A DNA stretch of 64,000 nt from Streptomyces cyanogenus (GTDB lineage: Bacteria; Actinomycetota; Actinomycetes; Streptomycetales; Streptomycetaceae). Below the pieces are notes generated by a model. It saw only the letters and a list, made by a program, of their open reading frames with translations, had not been told where the DNA came from and did not search any database. Positions 1-8,838 of the stretch are shown in pieces (the stretch's first letter is position 1; each line of letters starts with the position of its first letter). Where the stretch lies: contig NZ_CP071839.1 of the NCBI RefSeq assembly GCF_017526105.1, forward strand, positions 7,106,001 through 7,170,000, in the 5' to 3' direction. Both the position numbers and the translations under genes were made by a program.

Positions 1-2531
1 AGAGCGTCCAGGAACGTGCGCTCGTCGATGCCGAGGGCCTGGAACGACGGCTCGATGCCCACGGCGTCGCGCAGCCGCTCCACCGCGCGGGCCAGCGATT
101 CCACGCCCTCCTGCGCGGTGGAGGCGGGCAGGCCGAGGGCTCGGGCGATGTCCTGGAAGCGTTCCGGGGCGCGGTAGTTCTCGTACTTGGGCCAGCCCGT
201 GAGCTTCGCCGGAATGGTGCCGTTGTAGCGGATGACGTGCGGCAGCAGGACGGCGTTGGTACGGCCGTGGGCGATGTGGAAGGTGGCGCCCAGGGTGTGC
301 GACATGGCGTGGACGATGCCGAGGAAGGCGTTGCCGAAGGCCATGCCGGCGATCGTCGCGGCGTTGTGCATCCTCTCCCGTGCGTCGGGACGGCCCTTGC
401 GGTCGTTCACCGCTGCTTCGATGTTGTCGAAGATCAGCCGGATCGCGTGCAGGGCCGGGCCGTCGGTGAAGTCGTTGGCGTAGACGGACACGTACGCCTC
501 TATGGCGTGGGTGAGGGCATCGAAGCCGCTGTCGGCCGCCAGCGCCGGGGGCAGGTCCGCGGTGAGCAGCGGGTCGACGATGGCCACGCTCGGGGTGAGT
601 GCGTAGTCGGCGAGCGGGTACTTCTTGCCGCTGGCGGGGTCGGAGATCACCGCGAAGGGGGTGACCTCCGCGCCGGTGCCGGACGTGGTGGGCACGCACA
701 CCAGGCGGGCCCGGGTGCCGAGGACCGGGAAGCGGAAGGCGCGCTTGCGGATGTCGGAGAACTTCTGCCGCATGTCGGCGAAGTCGATGTCCGGGTGCTC
801 GTAGAGGAGCCACATCACCTTGGCGGCGTCCATCGGCGAGCCGCCACCGAGCGCGATGATCGTGTCCGGGCGGAAGTCGCGCATGAGCTGGGCACCGCGC
901 CGGACGGAGTCGATGCTCGGCTCCGGTTCGACGTTGTCGATGATCTGGACGGTGACCGGTTCGTGACGCCGCTGCAGGACCCTGCTGACGCGGTCGACGA
1001 AGCCGAGGCGGGTCATGGTGGCGTCGGTGACGACTGTGACGCGGTGGACGTCCGGCATGGAGGTCAGGTAGCGCAGGGACTGCGGCTCGAAGTAGATCTT
1101 CGGCGGGACCTTGAACCACTGCAGGTTGTTGCGGCGCGTGCTGACCCGCTTGATGTTCAGCAGTTGGACGGCGGAGACGTTGTTGGACACCGAGGTGTGG
1201 CCCCAGGAGCCGCAGCCCAGGGTGAGTGACGGCAGCAGGCTGTTGTAGATGCCGCCGATGGCTCCTTGCGAGGACGGGGCGTTGACGATGATCCGTACGG
1301 TCTTCATACGCCGGCCGTACGCCTCCGCGAGCGCCGGGTCCTCGGTGTGGATGACCGCGGTGTGGCCCTGGCCGTGGAAGGCGACCATGTCCGCGGCGAG
1401 GTCGAAGCCCTGCTCCTCGGAGCCGGTGCGCAGCACGGCGAGCACCGGGCAGAGCTTCTCGCGGGTCAGCGGCTCGTCCGGACCCACCCGCTCGGCCTCG
1501 ACCAGGATCAGCGAGGTGTCGCCCGGGACGGTGAAGCCCGCCTGCTTGGCGATCCATGCCGGGCTCTGACCGACGGCCGCGGCGTTGACCTTGGGCTCGC
1601 AGCCCGCGTTCGCAGGGCCCGTGGGGAACAGGAAAGCTTCCAGCTTCGACTTCTCCTCGGCGGTCGCCACGTGAGCGTGCAGAGTGCGGAACTCGGCCAG
1701 TGCCGCGTCGTAGATCTCGTCGTCCAGGATGACGGCCTGCTCGGAGGCGCAGATCATGCCGTTGTCGAAGGACTTCGACAGCACCAGGTCGTTGACGGCC
1801 CGGCGCAGCTTCGCGCTCTTTTGCACGTACGCCGGCACGTTGCCCGCACCGACTCCCAGCGCGGGCTTGCCCGCCGAGTAGGCGGCCCGGACCATGGCGT
1901 TGCCGCCGGTGGCGAGGATCAGCGAGACGCCGGGGTGGCGCATCAGGATGCCGGTCGCCTCGACCGACGGGGTCTCGATCCACTGCACGCAGTGCTCCGG
2001 CGCGCCGGCGGCGACGGCCGCGTCCCGTACGATCCGGGCCGCCTCCGTGCTGCACCGCTGGGCCGAGGGGTGGAAGGCGAACACGATCGGGTTGCGCGTC
2101 GTCAGCGCCATCAGGGCCTTGAAGACAGTGGTGGAGGTCGGGTTGGTGACCGGTGTGATCGCGCAGACCACGCCGACCGGCTCGGCCACCTCGATCATGT
2201 CCTCGATGTCGTCGCGGGCGATGACGCCGACGGTCTTCATCGGGCCCATGCTGTGCGTGACGTGCTCGCACGCGAACACGTTCTTGGCCGCCTTGTCCTC
2301 GAAGACCCCGCGTCCGGTCTCATCCACGGCCAGGCGGGCCAGCGTGGTGTGCTGGTCCAGGGCGGCGACCGAGGCCTTCTTGACGATGTGGTCGACCTGC
2401 TCCTGGGTGAGGGCGTCGTAGTCGGCGAGCGCCTTGAGTCCGTTCGTGACCAGCTGGTCCACGGCGATGGCGATGTCGGACGGCGCGTCGGCAGCTGCCG
2501 TCGCCTGGGTTCCGGCCTCATGACGGGTCAT
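1..2531 (-). CDS. adhE: Bifunctional acetaldehyde-CoA/alcohol dehydrogenase, 3' end outside window
   Basis: AdhE reduces acetyl-CoA to acetaldehyde and then ethanol, regenerating NAD+ in the cytoplasm during fermentation. About 843 residues are visible. The N-terminal aldehyde dehydrogenase half carries the catalytic cysteine in DNGMICASEQ. The C-terminal half is an iron-dependent alcohol dehydrogenase with GGGSPMDAAK and the metal-binding stretch GIVHAMSHTLGA then HGRTNAVLLPHV. The chosen ATG is preceded by GGAGG about 8 bases upstream. The stop codon is beyond the left edge, so the last tens of residues are not seen. I saw no frameshift. The neighbouring HPF-like gene and DevR-type regulator suggest oxygen-limitation control. 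Family assignment is very secure; physiological role is inferred from the family. Confidence 0.95.
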   Translation of the reverse strand, partial: MTRHEAGTQATAAADAPSDIAIAVDQLVTNGLKALADYDALTQEQVDHIVKKASVAALDQHTTLARLAVDETGRGVFEDKAAKNVFACEHVTHSMGPMKTVGVIARDDIEDMIEVAEPVGVVCAITPVTNPTSTTVFKALMALTTRNPIVFAFHPSAQRCSTEAARIVRDAAVAAGAPEHCVQWIETPSVEATGILMRHPGVSLILATGGNAMVRAAYSAGKPALGVGAGNVPAYVQKSAKLRRAVNDLVLSKSFDNGMICASEQAVILDDEIYDAALAEFRTLHAHVATAEEKSKLEAFLFPTGPANAGCEPKVNAAAVGQSPAWIAKQAGFTVPGDTSLILVEAERVGPDEPLTREKLCPVLAVLRTGSEEQGFDLAADMVAFHGQGHTAVIHTEDPALAEAYGRRMKTVRIIVNAPSSQGAIGGIYNSLLPSLTLGCGSWGHTSVSNNVSAVQLLNIKRVSTRRNNLQWFKVPPKIYFEPQSLRYLTSMPDVHRVTVVTDATMTRLGFVDRVSRVLQRRHEPVTVQIIDNVEPEPSIDSVRRGAQLMRDFRPDTIIALGGGSPMDAAKVMWLLYEHPDIDFADMRQKFSDIRKRAFRFPVLGTRARLVCVPTTSGTGAEVTPFAVISDPASGKKYPLADYALTPSVAIVDPLLTADLPPALAADSGFDALTHAIEAYVSVYANDFTDGPALHAIRLIFDNIEAAVNDRKGRPDARERMHNAATIAGMAFGNAFLGIVHAMSHTLGATFHIAHGRTNAVLLPHVIRYNGTIPAKLTGWPKYENYRAPERFQDIARALGLPASTAQEGVESLARAVERLRDAVGIEPSFQALGIDERTFLDA

Positions 2532-2799
2532 TGGGGAGCGCCTCCGTTGACGAGAGCCGTCGGCGGTGGCCGACGGTGGGCGGACGGGAGCGGCACCGCG
2601 GGGGATCGGTGCCGCTCACGCCTTCACTCTCGTCCTGCCCGGCCCCGACTCCCAGGTGCCGATGGTCCCTTCCGGGGGCTGACCGGCACTGGTCCGGCGA
2701 GGCCTGGCGACCCGTCCGGGCAGCCCCCTCGCCGAGGCGCAGGAACCACACGTACGCGGAGGAGGGCGACCGCGCCGCAGCGGAGGCTCACGATGGGTT

Positions 2800-3198
2800 C
2801 TACTCTCGGCCGCTGTCGGCACGGCCGCCGCGCCACGGAGGCGGAGTGGCCGACCTGCGGGCCTCCTCCTTGCGGTGCAGGACCCGGTTCATCTGGCTGC
2901 GCAGCCGGTCCTGCAGCCGGTCCGCCAGTTCATGTCCCGTGGCTTCCTGGGCATGCACGACCACGAGGGCGTTCCCCACGACGAGCTCGGCTCCAGCGGA
3001 CCAGGGCCGCTCGGCGTGGTGCGCCACTGCCCTGGCGACCCTCACCGCACCGCTCACGGCTGGAACCCCGGGCCGGCCGAGGACCGCGTCGACCTTCTCC
3101 CGGAGGTATGCGACGGCTTCCTCGTCCACATCGCCTTCCACACGCACCTCTACGGCGGCGGTGCTGGTGACCTGGGTGCTGGTGTCCTTGGCAGTCAT
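2800..3198 (-). CDS. HPF/RaiA-like ribosome-associated dormancy protein
   Basis: A 132-residue protein resembling the N-terminal (S30AE) domain of hibernation promoting factors, which bind the 30S subunit and silence ribosomes in stress. The visible pattern is beta-strand AVEVRVEGD, helix EEAVAYLREKVDAVL, then two strands including AELVVGNALVVVHAQ, and a closing basic helix ADRLQDRLRSQMNRVL. It lacks the C-terminal dimerisation domain of long HPF and ends in a basic Ser/Arg tail. The ATG has GGAG nine bases upstream. Two palindromic boxes 66-100 bases upstream suggest DevR-type control. The domain match is moderately strong; ribosome binding is inferred. Confidence 0.75.
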   Translation of the reverse strand: MTAKDTSTQVTSTAAVEVRVEGDVDEEAVAYLREKVDAVLGRPGVPAVSGAVRVARAVAHHAERPWSAGAELVVGNALVVVHAQEATGHELADRLQDRLRSQMNRVLHRKEEARRSATPPPWRGGRADSGRE

Positions 3199-3263
3199 GT
3201 GCTCCGCTCCTTCTGATCGTTTCGCAGCGGCTCCAGACTCCTGCGATCACCGGTCCCGGCCCA

Positions 3264-3298
3264 GGGCTGTCGGGCCCCAGCAGCGGGCCATTGGACCT
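3264..3298. promoter_or_regulatory. Tandem candidate DevR/OsdR boxes upstream of the HPF-like gene
   Basis: Two 14-bp 5-4-5 palindromes, GGGCT GTCG GGCCC (3264-3277) and GGGCC ATTG GACCT (3285-3298), lie 21 bp apart, so on the same helix face. They sit 66-100 bp upstream of the minus-strand HPF-like start. Geometry resembles mycobacterial DosR boxes (GGGAC-N4-GTCCC core). The match is seen; function is inferred. Confidence 0.6.
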
Positions 3299-3460
3299 TC
3301 ACCCTGGGGATGGTGCGATTCGGGTATGTGTGACCCGTTCGGCTTCGGCTTCCCAGAGCATGAGAGCCGTGGCACCTGACCACTGAAGGGGGCGACGGGC
3401 CGTTTCGTACTCTGGCGGCAGAGGTATCTCATGGCCGCGGGGCACTATGGGTGGACCACA

Positions 3461-3488
3461 GGGCCGCCCGGCCCTGGCCCTTCGGCCC
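3461..3488. promoter_or_regulatory. Candidate DevR/OsdR boxes upstream of the response regulator
   Basis: A perfect-arm box GGGCC GCCC GGCCC (3461-3474) is directly followed by TGGCC CTTC GGCCC (3475-3488), about 90-110 bp before the response-regulator start. This suggests autoregulation. In the 376-base gap between 3199 and 3574 I see nothing else beyond this pair and the tandem boxes at 3264-3298. Confidence 0.55.
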
Positions 3489-3574
3489 GGATACGGGAAA
3501 GGATCTCTGAACGGGGGACCGATTCCGTCCACGAGCGGACATCGGTGCGGAACGCGGAACCAGGGAGCAGTTTG

Positions 3575-4267
3575 ATGGCGGACAGCGAGCAGCCCGGCGC
3601 CGGCAACCCGATCCGGGTCTTTCTGCTGGACGACCACGAGGTGGTGCGGCGCGGGGTGCGCGACCTGCTGAACGACGAGCAGGACATCGAGGTGATCGGC
3701 GAGGCCGGCACCGTGGAGCAGGCACTGGTGCGTGTCCCCGCGTTGCGCCCGCAGGTGGCCGTCCTCGACGTCCGTCTGCCGGACGGCGACGGCGTGACAG
3801 TGTGCCGGGAGCTGCGCTCCCGCATGCCGGAGCTGGCCTGCCTCATGCTGACCTCCTTCGACGACGAGGAGGCGCTGCTCGACTCGATCATGGCGGGCGC
3901 CTCCGGATACGTCCTGAAGCAGATCCAGGGCTCGGACCTGGTGTCCGCCGTGCGCACCGTGGCCGGAGGCCAGTCCCTGCTCGACGCCAGTGCCACCACC
4001 AAGCTGATGGCCCGGCTGCGCGGCGGCCAGCAGGAGGAGCAGCAGCCCGACGGACTGCAAGGCCTGACCGAGCGGGAGCGGGAGATCCTGGCTCTGATCG
4101 GCGAGGGCCTGACCAACCGTCAGATCGGCCAGCGCCTGTACCTGGCTGAGAAGACGGTGAAGAATCACATCTCCCGTCTGCTGGCCAAGCTTGGCGTCGA
4201 GCGCCGCATCCAGGCCGCTGTCATCGCCACTCAGGTCCAGGACCGGCAGCGGCAGGAAGGGCACTGA
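3575..4267 (+). CDS. NarL/LuxR-family response regulator, DevR/OsdR-like
   Basis: A 230-residue two-domain response regulator. The receiver domain (about residues 10-130) has the acidic pair LLDDHEV, the phospho-acceptor aspartate in VAVLDVRLPDGDG and the lysine in GYVLKQI. The C-terminal LuxR-type HTH has LTEREREILALIGEGLTNRQI and KTVKNHISRLLAKL. The ATG at 3575 is chosen because GGGAG lies just upstream and the receiver fold starts soon after; an upstream in-frame start would add a non-conserved leader. Sequence and neighbourhood match the DevR/DosR and OsdR oxygen-stress regulators. No intact sensor kinase is adjacent, and the only DevS-like candidate in the window is a broken remnant at 26.3-26.8 kb. 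Probable master regulator of region 1. Confidence 0.88.
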   Translation: MADSEQPGAGNPIRVFLLDDHEVVRRGVRDLLNDEQDIEVIGEAGTVEQALVRVPALRPQVAVLDVRLPDGDGVTVCRELRSRMPELACLMLTSFDDEEALLDSIMAGASGYVLKQIQGSDLVSAVRTVAGGQSLLDASATTKLMARLRGGQQEEQQPDGLQGLTEREREILALIGEGLTNRQIGQRLYLAEKTVKNHISRLLAKLGVERRIQAAVIATQVQDRQRQEGH

Positions 4268-4344
4268 AACCGGGAGACCGGCACAGATGAGAACGAATCG
4301 CTAGTACGGCCCGGCGAGGATCCCGCTCTCCTGCGAGGAGTGGC

Positions 4345-5049
4345 TCAGGCCGGAGACAGGGTTTCGCCGCCGTTCGCGTCAGCAGCGTTCGACTCCGCAG
4401 GGCTTTCCGAGCGCGTCAGCTCGAACTCCACGTCGACCACACCCTCGACGGCCCGGACCAGGCGCGCGGCCACCGGGACCAGGGATGTGTCCCGGGCGTG
4501 GCCGATGAGCTTCACGACGCCGTTTCGCACTTCCACCTGCACATCTGACACTGGCGTCGGGAAGAGATGCGCCACGACCTCCCGCCGGACCTCCTCGGCG
4601 ATCTCCTCATCGGTCCGCAGGAAGACCTTCAGCAGGTCCGCGCGGCTGACGATGCCCTGCAGCATGCCCACGTCGTCTACGACGGGCAGGCGTTTGACCT
4701 TGGCGTGCGCCATGGTCCGTGCGGCTTGGGCGAGTGTCGCGTTCGCGTGCAGGGTGAGGGCGGGGGAGGTCATGAGGTCCTCGGCGGTCAGGCCGCCGGC
4801 CTTGGCCAGGTCGTCGAGGCGGCGCAGCTGGGTGGCCCGGTCGGGGTCGCTGTCGCGGAACTCCTCCTTGGGCAGCAGGTCGGCCTCGGAGACGACGCCG
4901 ACCACGCGGCCCTCGCCCTCCAGGACAGGCAGGGCGCTGACCTTCCAGTCCTGCATGAGCTGCACGATCTCCTTGAAGGCGGCCCGTCGGCCGACGGCGG
5001 CGACGGTGTGGGACATGACGTCGCTGACGATGTGCGGGGTGCTGTGCAC
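4345..5049 (-). CDS. CBS-pair and BON domain protein
   Basis: A 234-residue protein with two CBS motifs (residues about 8-60 and 90-145, e.g. VSALPVLEGEGRVVGVVSEADLL and VKRLPVVDDVGMLQGIVSRADLL) followed by a BON domain (VEVRNGVVKLIGHARD to VVDVEFEL). CBS pairs usually bind adenine nucleotides and sense energy charge; BON domains often contact membranes or proteins. It follows the cyclic-nucleotide-binding-domain gene by 27 bases on the same strand, so they are probably co-transcribed. It is one of three paralogues in this window; the closest is at 28461-29138. The molecular target is unknown. Confidence 0.85.
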   Translation of the reverse strand: MHSTPHIVSDVMSHTVAAVGRRAAFKEIVQLMQDWKVSALPVLEGEGRVVGVVSEADLLPKEEFRDSDPDRATQLRRLDDLAKAGGLTAEDLMTSPALTLHANATLAQAARTMAHAKVKRLPVVDDVGMLQGIVSRADLLKVFLRTDEEIAEEVRREVVAHLFPTPVSDVQVEVRNGVVKLIGHARDTSLVPVAARLVRAVEGVVDVEFELTRSESPAESNAADANGGETLSPA

Positions 5050-5076
5050 GGTGACTCCTTCATCCAGTCAGCCCGC

Positions 5077-5532
5077 TCACACGGCGCTGCCGGCGCCGTA
5101 GGGGGCGTAGAGGTCCAGCAGCCGGGCCCTGGTGGTACGGAGGCGGTGGGCCAGCACGTCGCCGGCCCACTGGGTGACGGCACGTCCGAGTGCCGGGTCG
5201 TCCTGGCAGAGGGAGCGGACGGCCGTGGCGTCGAACTCGTAGGCCCGTACCGGTGTCGCCGCCGTGGCGCCCAGATGCCACACGTGCGGCGCAAACAGCC
5301 AGGACAGACCGACGAGTTCGTTGTGGCCGAGGGTCTCGATGACGGCGTGGCGCCGGCCGGGGACGTGCGTGTCGAGATCGACGGACCCGGTGCGGATGAT
5401 CCAGAACCGGTCCGCACGTGCCCCTTCCTTGAAGATGCGCGTCCCCTGAGGGAAGGACACCTCCCGAGCAAGACGCATGAGCCGTTGCCGGTGCTCGATA
5501 GGCAGCGCGCGCAGCATGCTCGGGGTGTTCAT
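5077..5532 (-). CDS. Stand-alone cyclic-nucleotide-binding (Crp-like) domain protein
   Basis: A 151-residue protein with the beta-roll of the cNMP-binding superfamily: FPQGTRIFKEGARADRFWII, then GSVDLDTHVPGRRHAVIETLG. It ends after the C-helix (GDVLAHRLRTTRARLLDLY) without a winged helix. It therefore cannot act as a classical Crp/Fnr repressor and may sense a ligand and act through a partner. The ATG at 5532 has GGGAGG upstream; the longer in-frame reading would add a poor leader. Two palindromic boxes lie 70-103 bases upstream. It probably heads an operon with the CBS-BON gene. I see no cysteines suitable for an Fnr-type cluster. Confidence 0.78.
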   Translation of the reverse strand: MNTPSMLRALPIEHRQRLMRLAREVSFPQGTRIFKEGARADRFWIIRTGSVDLDTHVPGRRHAVIETLGHNELVGLSWLFAPHVWHLGATAATPVRAYEFDATAVRSLCQDDPALGRAVTQWAGDVLAHRLRTTRARLLDLYAPYGAGSAV

Positions 5533-5601
5533 GGCCGGCCTCCCGGTCAGGGTGTACGGACTGACGCCTCCAGCTTGTGGCGCCGACTCGGACCGTGCGA
5601 G

Positions 5602-5635
5602 GGGCCAATGGGGCCGGAGCAGGGCCATCCGGCCC
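5602..5635. promoter_or_regulatory. Candidate tandem DevR/OsdR boxes upstream of the cNMP-domain gene
   Basis: GGGCC ATCC GGCCC (5622-5635, perfect arms) and the weaker GGGCC AATG GGGCC (5602-5615) are 20 bp apart, upstream of the minus-strand cNMP-domain gene. Motif seen; regulation inferred. Confidence 0.55.
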
Positions 5636-5897
5636 CAGAGCAGATGACAGTGAAGACGGCCGCCGCCCCCGTGTCGGCGAGGGCGGCGGCCGCGGCGCGA
5701 GGATCATGCCTCCCCAACACGAGACTCGCGCGGAAGCCCTCGCGGCTCATGGGGTGTACGGGACCCATCTCGAACGAGCCGTAAGGACACGGCACCGCCG
5801 GCCGGTTGGCATCGCGTCGCGAGCCCGGCCGCAGCTCCTGCCCTCGATGGTCCAGCTCGCAACGGTGCTGACGATGGGGCTGGGCGGGCCATGCCAT

Positions 5898-6007
5898 GGA
5901 CCGAACGGCCCATGTCCTGTGGACAGGAGCAGCGGGAAGCGGCCGAGTTGGGCTGTCCAGGCTTGCGACAGCGGGACCATCGGGGTCGGGCGTGGGCCGT
6001 GTGGCCG
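5898..6007. promoter_or_regulatory. Candidate DevR/OsdR boxes upstream of the arginine deiminase operon
   Basis: GGACC GAAC GGCCC (5898-5911) is a good 5-4-5 match. GGGCC GTGT GGCCG (5994-6007) and GGACC ATCG GGGTC (5974-5987) are weaker. They lie 79-188 bp before the permease start. The 550-base divergent gap (5533-6085) holds these sites and no recognisable gene. Confidence 0.5.
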
Positions 6008-6085
6008 CTGACTGTGCGCGCCTGAGAGGCAGAAGGATCAATCGCGGATCGACTCACCCACACCGGTCCGTAAGGAGCCACAGCC

Positions 6086-7576
6086 ATGCCCAGAACCACA
6101 GGAGACGGAAAGGGGACAGCGCCCACGACGGCGCTCGGCCTTCCCGCCGCCTCCGCGCTCGTGATCGGCAGCGTCATCGGCACCGGGGTGTTCGCGCTGC
6201 CCTCCACCCTCGCCCCGTACGGGCCCATCTCCCTGGTCGCTTTCATCGCCGTCACCCTCGGCGCGCTCGCGCTGGCTCTGACCTTCGGGGTGCTGTCCAA
6301 GCGCGTTCCGGCCAGCGGCGGCCCGTACGTCTACGCCCGCGAGGCCTTCGGGGAGTTCGCCGGGTTCCTCAACGCCTGGTCGTACTGGATCACCGCGTGG
6401 GCGGGCAACGCGGCCATCGTCGTCGCCTGGGTCGGCTACGTGGAGGTGTTCGTCAATACCGGGCACCAGAAGTGGATTTCGGTGCTCCTCGCGCTGGTCG
6501 GGCTGTGGATTCCCGCCGCGATCAACCTCACCGGAGTCCGGAACATGGGCGCGTTCCAGGTGATCACGACCGTGCTGAAGTTCGTGCCGCTCATCTTCAT
6601 GGCCACCGTCGGCCTGCTGTTCATCGACGCCCACAACTTCGGCCCGTTCAACGCCAGCGGCCAGTCGGCGCTGGGCGCGATCTCGGCCGCGGGCGCCATC
6701 GCCCTGTTCAGCTACCTGGGGCTGGAAGCAGCCTCTGTCGTCGCCGGCCGGGTCCGCGAGCCGGAGCGCAACGTCGCCCGCGCCACCGTCTACGGCACGC
6801 TCATCTGCGCCGTCATCTACATCCTGGGCACCCTCGCCGTCTTCGGCACCGTCGCACACGGCAAGCTGGGCGGATCCACCGCTCCCTTCACCGACGCGGC
6901 GAACAACATCTTCGGTGGAACCTGGGCCGGCGACATTGTCGCCGTCGCCGCGATCATCTCCGGGATCGGCGCCCTGAACGGCTGGACCATGCTGTGCGCC
7001 GAGATGCCGTACGCGGCCGCCCGCGACGGCCTCTTCCCGCAGGCCTTCGCCCGGCTGCGCGGCGAGAGTGGCGTCCCGGCCTTCGGTATCGTCGCCTCCA
7101 CGGTGCTGGCCTCGCTGATCACCGTGTTCAGCTACACCCGCTTCGACGACGTCTTCACCAAGATCGTGCTGCTCAGCGTGCTGACCGCCGTCATCCCCTA
7201 CCTCTTCTCCGCCGCCGCCCAGCTGTACTGGCTCCTGGTCCGCGGCCGGGAGAACCTCAGCCCCCGCAGACTCGCCCGTGACACCACCGTCGCTGCGCTC
7301 GCCCTCGCCTTCTCGTACTGGTCGATCCAGGGAAGCGGTTACCAGACCGTCTACTACGGCCTGTTCGTCCTGCTGCTCGGTGTCCCCGTCTACGTCTGGC
7401 TGAAGCGGGGACAGGACACCTTCGGCGAGGCCACGGCGCCGAAGCACACGGCGACCGTGGACCGGGCGGAACGCGCACCCGAGACGCCCCCGCCGGCCCA
7501 GCGGCTCTCCCGAGGGCTCCGTACCAACCGCATCGGCGGGCCGCGGAAGCGCAACGACTTCCGCCACCACGACTGA
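6086..7576 (+). CDS. APC-family amino acid permease, probable arginine/ornithine antiporter
   Basis: A 496-residue polytopic membrane protein of the APC superfamily with about 12 hydrophobic segments. The first has the family signature VIGSVIGTGVFALPS and the next cytoplasmic stretch carries VPASGGPYVYAREAFG. It is the first gene of a four-gene set with arcA, arcB and arcC, the position of arcD in arginine deiminase operons. Exchange of extracellular arginine for ornithine is therefore the likely role, although the antiporter ArcD of lactic bacteria and the APC-type arginine/ornithine (or agmatine) exchangers differ in sequence, and substrate cannot be read from the sequence. AGGAG lies before the ATG. 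The hydrophilic C-tail (about 45 residues) is Pro/Arg-rich. Confidence 0.85.
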   Translation: MPRTTGDGKGTAPTTALGLPAASALVIGSVIGTGVFALPSTLAPYGPISLVAFIAVTLGALALALTFGVLSKRVPASGGPYVYAREAFGEFAGFLNAWSYWITAWAGNAAIVVAWVGYVEVFVNTGHQKWISVLLALVGLWIPAAINLTGVRNMGAFQVITTVLKFVPLIFMATVGLLFIDAHNFGPFNASGQSALGAISAAGAIALFSYLGLEAASVVAGRVREPERNVARATVYGTLICAVIYILGTLAVFGTVAHGKLGGSTAPFTDAANNIFGGTWAGDIVAVAAIISGIGALNGWTMLCAEMPYAAARDGLFPQAFARLRGESGVPAFGIVASTVLASLITVFSYTRFDDVFTKIVLLSVLTAVIPYLFSAAAQLYWLLVRGRENLSPRRLARDTTVAALALAFSYWSIQGSGYQTVYYGLFVLLLGVPVYVWLKRGQDTFGEATAPKHTATVDRAERAPETPPPAQRLSRGLRTNRIGGPRKRNDFRHHD

Positions 7577-7604
7577 CCGCCCCCAGCACAGAGGAACCTC
7601 CGCG

Positions 7605-8819
7605 ATGAACACCTTCCACGTCGACTCCGAGGTCGGCCCGCTGCGCCAGGTGATCCTGCACCGCCCCGGCCTCGAACTCTCCCGCCTCACCCCGCGCAAC
7701 GTCGACGCCCTGCTCTTCGACGACATCCTGTGGGCCAAGCGAGCCCGCGAGGAGCACGATGCCTTCGCCCAGGTCGTGCGCGACCACGGCGCCCGCGTCC
7801 ACTACTTCGCCGACCTGCTCGCCCAGACCCTCGACGTCCCGCAGGCCCACGACTGGCTCCTGGACCAGGTCGTCACTCCCGGCACCGTAGGCCCGGCCCT
7901 CATCGACCCGGTGCGCGAACTGTGCGCCGAACTCGACGGGGAGACCCTCGCCGGCTATCTGATCGGCGGCCTCCTCAAGAGCGACCTGCCGCTCACCACC
8001 CCGCACAGCCTGGTGTGGAACGCCCTCGGCCCCGATGACTTCGCCCTCGCCCCGCTGCCCAACCACCTCTTCCCGCGCGACAACTCCTGCTGGGTGTACG
8101 ACCAGGTGTCGGTCAACCCGATGGCCAAGCCCGCCCGGCGGCGCGAGAGCCTGCACGCCGAGGCCATCTACCGGTTCCACCCGATGTTCGCCGGCGTCGC
8201 GCCCGCACCTCTGCTCGACGGACCCGTCGGCACCCTCGAAGGCGGGGACGTCCACGTCCTCGGCAACGGAACCGTCATGGTCGGCATGGGGGAGCGCACC
8301 ACGGCCCAGGCCGTGGAGAACCTGGCCACCCGGCTCTTCACGGCCGGCACGGCGCGCAGGCTGATCGCCGTCCAACTGCCCGCAGCCCGCGCGTACATGC
8401 ACCTGGACACCGTGCTGACCATGGTCGACCGCGACGCCTTCGTCATCTACCCGGGCCTCGCCGACTCCCTGCGCTCCTGGACGCTGCGGCCCAGCTCCGA
8501 GCGCGAGACCGGTTTCGACGCCACCGCGAACTCCGATCTCGCGACCGCGCTCGCCGAGGGCCTCGACCTGGACAAGGTGCGGATGCTGTCCGCACCCCAG
8601 GACATCCGCAACGCCGAGCGCGAGCAGTGGGACGACGGCAGCAACTTCCTCGCCGTCGCACCCGGCGTGGTCGTCGGCTACGAGCGCAACGTCACCACCA
8701 ACACGTACCTGCGCAAGCAGGGCATCGAGATCGTCACGATCGCCGGTGCCGAACTCGGCCGCGGCCGGGGCGGCCCCCGGTGCATGAGCTGTCCCGTCGA
8801 ACGCGACCCGATTGCCTGA
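7605..8819 (+). CDS. arcA: Arginine deiminase
   Basis: A 404-residue guanidino-group-modifying enzyme that hydrolyses arginine to citrulline and ammonia. Visible family landmarks are the N-terminal VDSEVGPLRQVILHRPG, the catalytic aspartate in LEGGDVHVLG, the histidine in MHLDTVLTMVD, and the catalytic cysteine in the C-terminal GRGGPRCMSCPVERD. Length equals the family norm. AGAGGAA precedes the ATG by about 10 bases. It is followed after 19 bases by arcB, so the deiminase, carbamoyltransferase and carbamate kinase steps form one operon that can yield one ATP per arginine without oxygen. Confidence 0.96.
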   Translation: MNTFHVDSEVGPLRQVILHRPGLELSRLTPRNVDALLFDDILWAKRAREEHDAFAQVVRDHGARVHYFADLLAQTLDVPQAHDWLLDQVVTPGTVGPALIDPVRELCAELDGETLAGYLIGGLLKSDLPLTTPHSLVWNALGPDDFALAPLPNHLFPRDNSCWVYDQVSVNPMAKPARRRESLHAEAIYRFHPMFAGVAPAPLLDGPVGTLEGGDVHVLGNGTVMVGMGERTTAQAVENLATRLFTAGTARRLIAVQLPAARAYMHLDTVLTMVDRDAFVIYPGLADSLRSWTLRPSSERETGFDATANSDLATALAEGLDLDKVRMLSAPQDIRNAEREQWDDGSNFLAVAPGVVVGYERNVTTNTYLRKQGIEIVTIAGAELGRGRGGPRCMSCPVERDPIA

Positions 8820-8838
8820 CTCCGTAAGGACACCCACC

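Noticed and set aside
2675..2692. GACC-N6-GGTC palindrome upstream of adhE
   Set aside because: Does not fit the 5-4-5 spacing of the other boxes; common by chance at this GC content.
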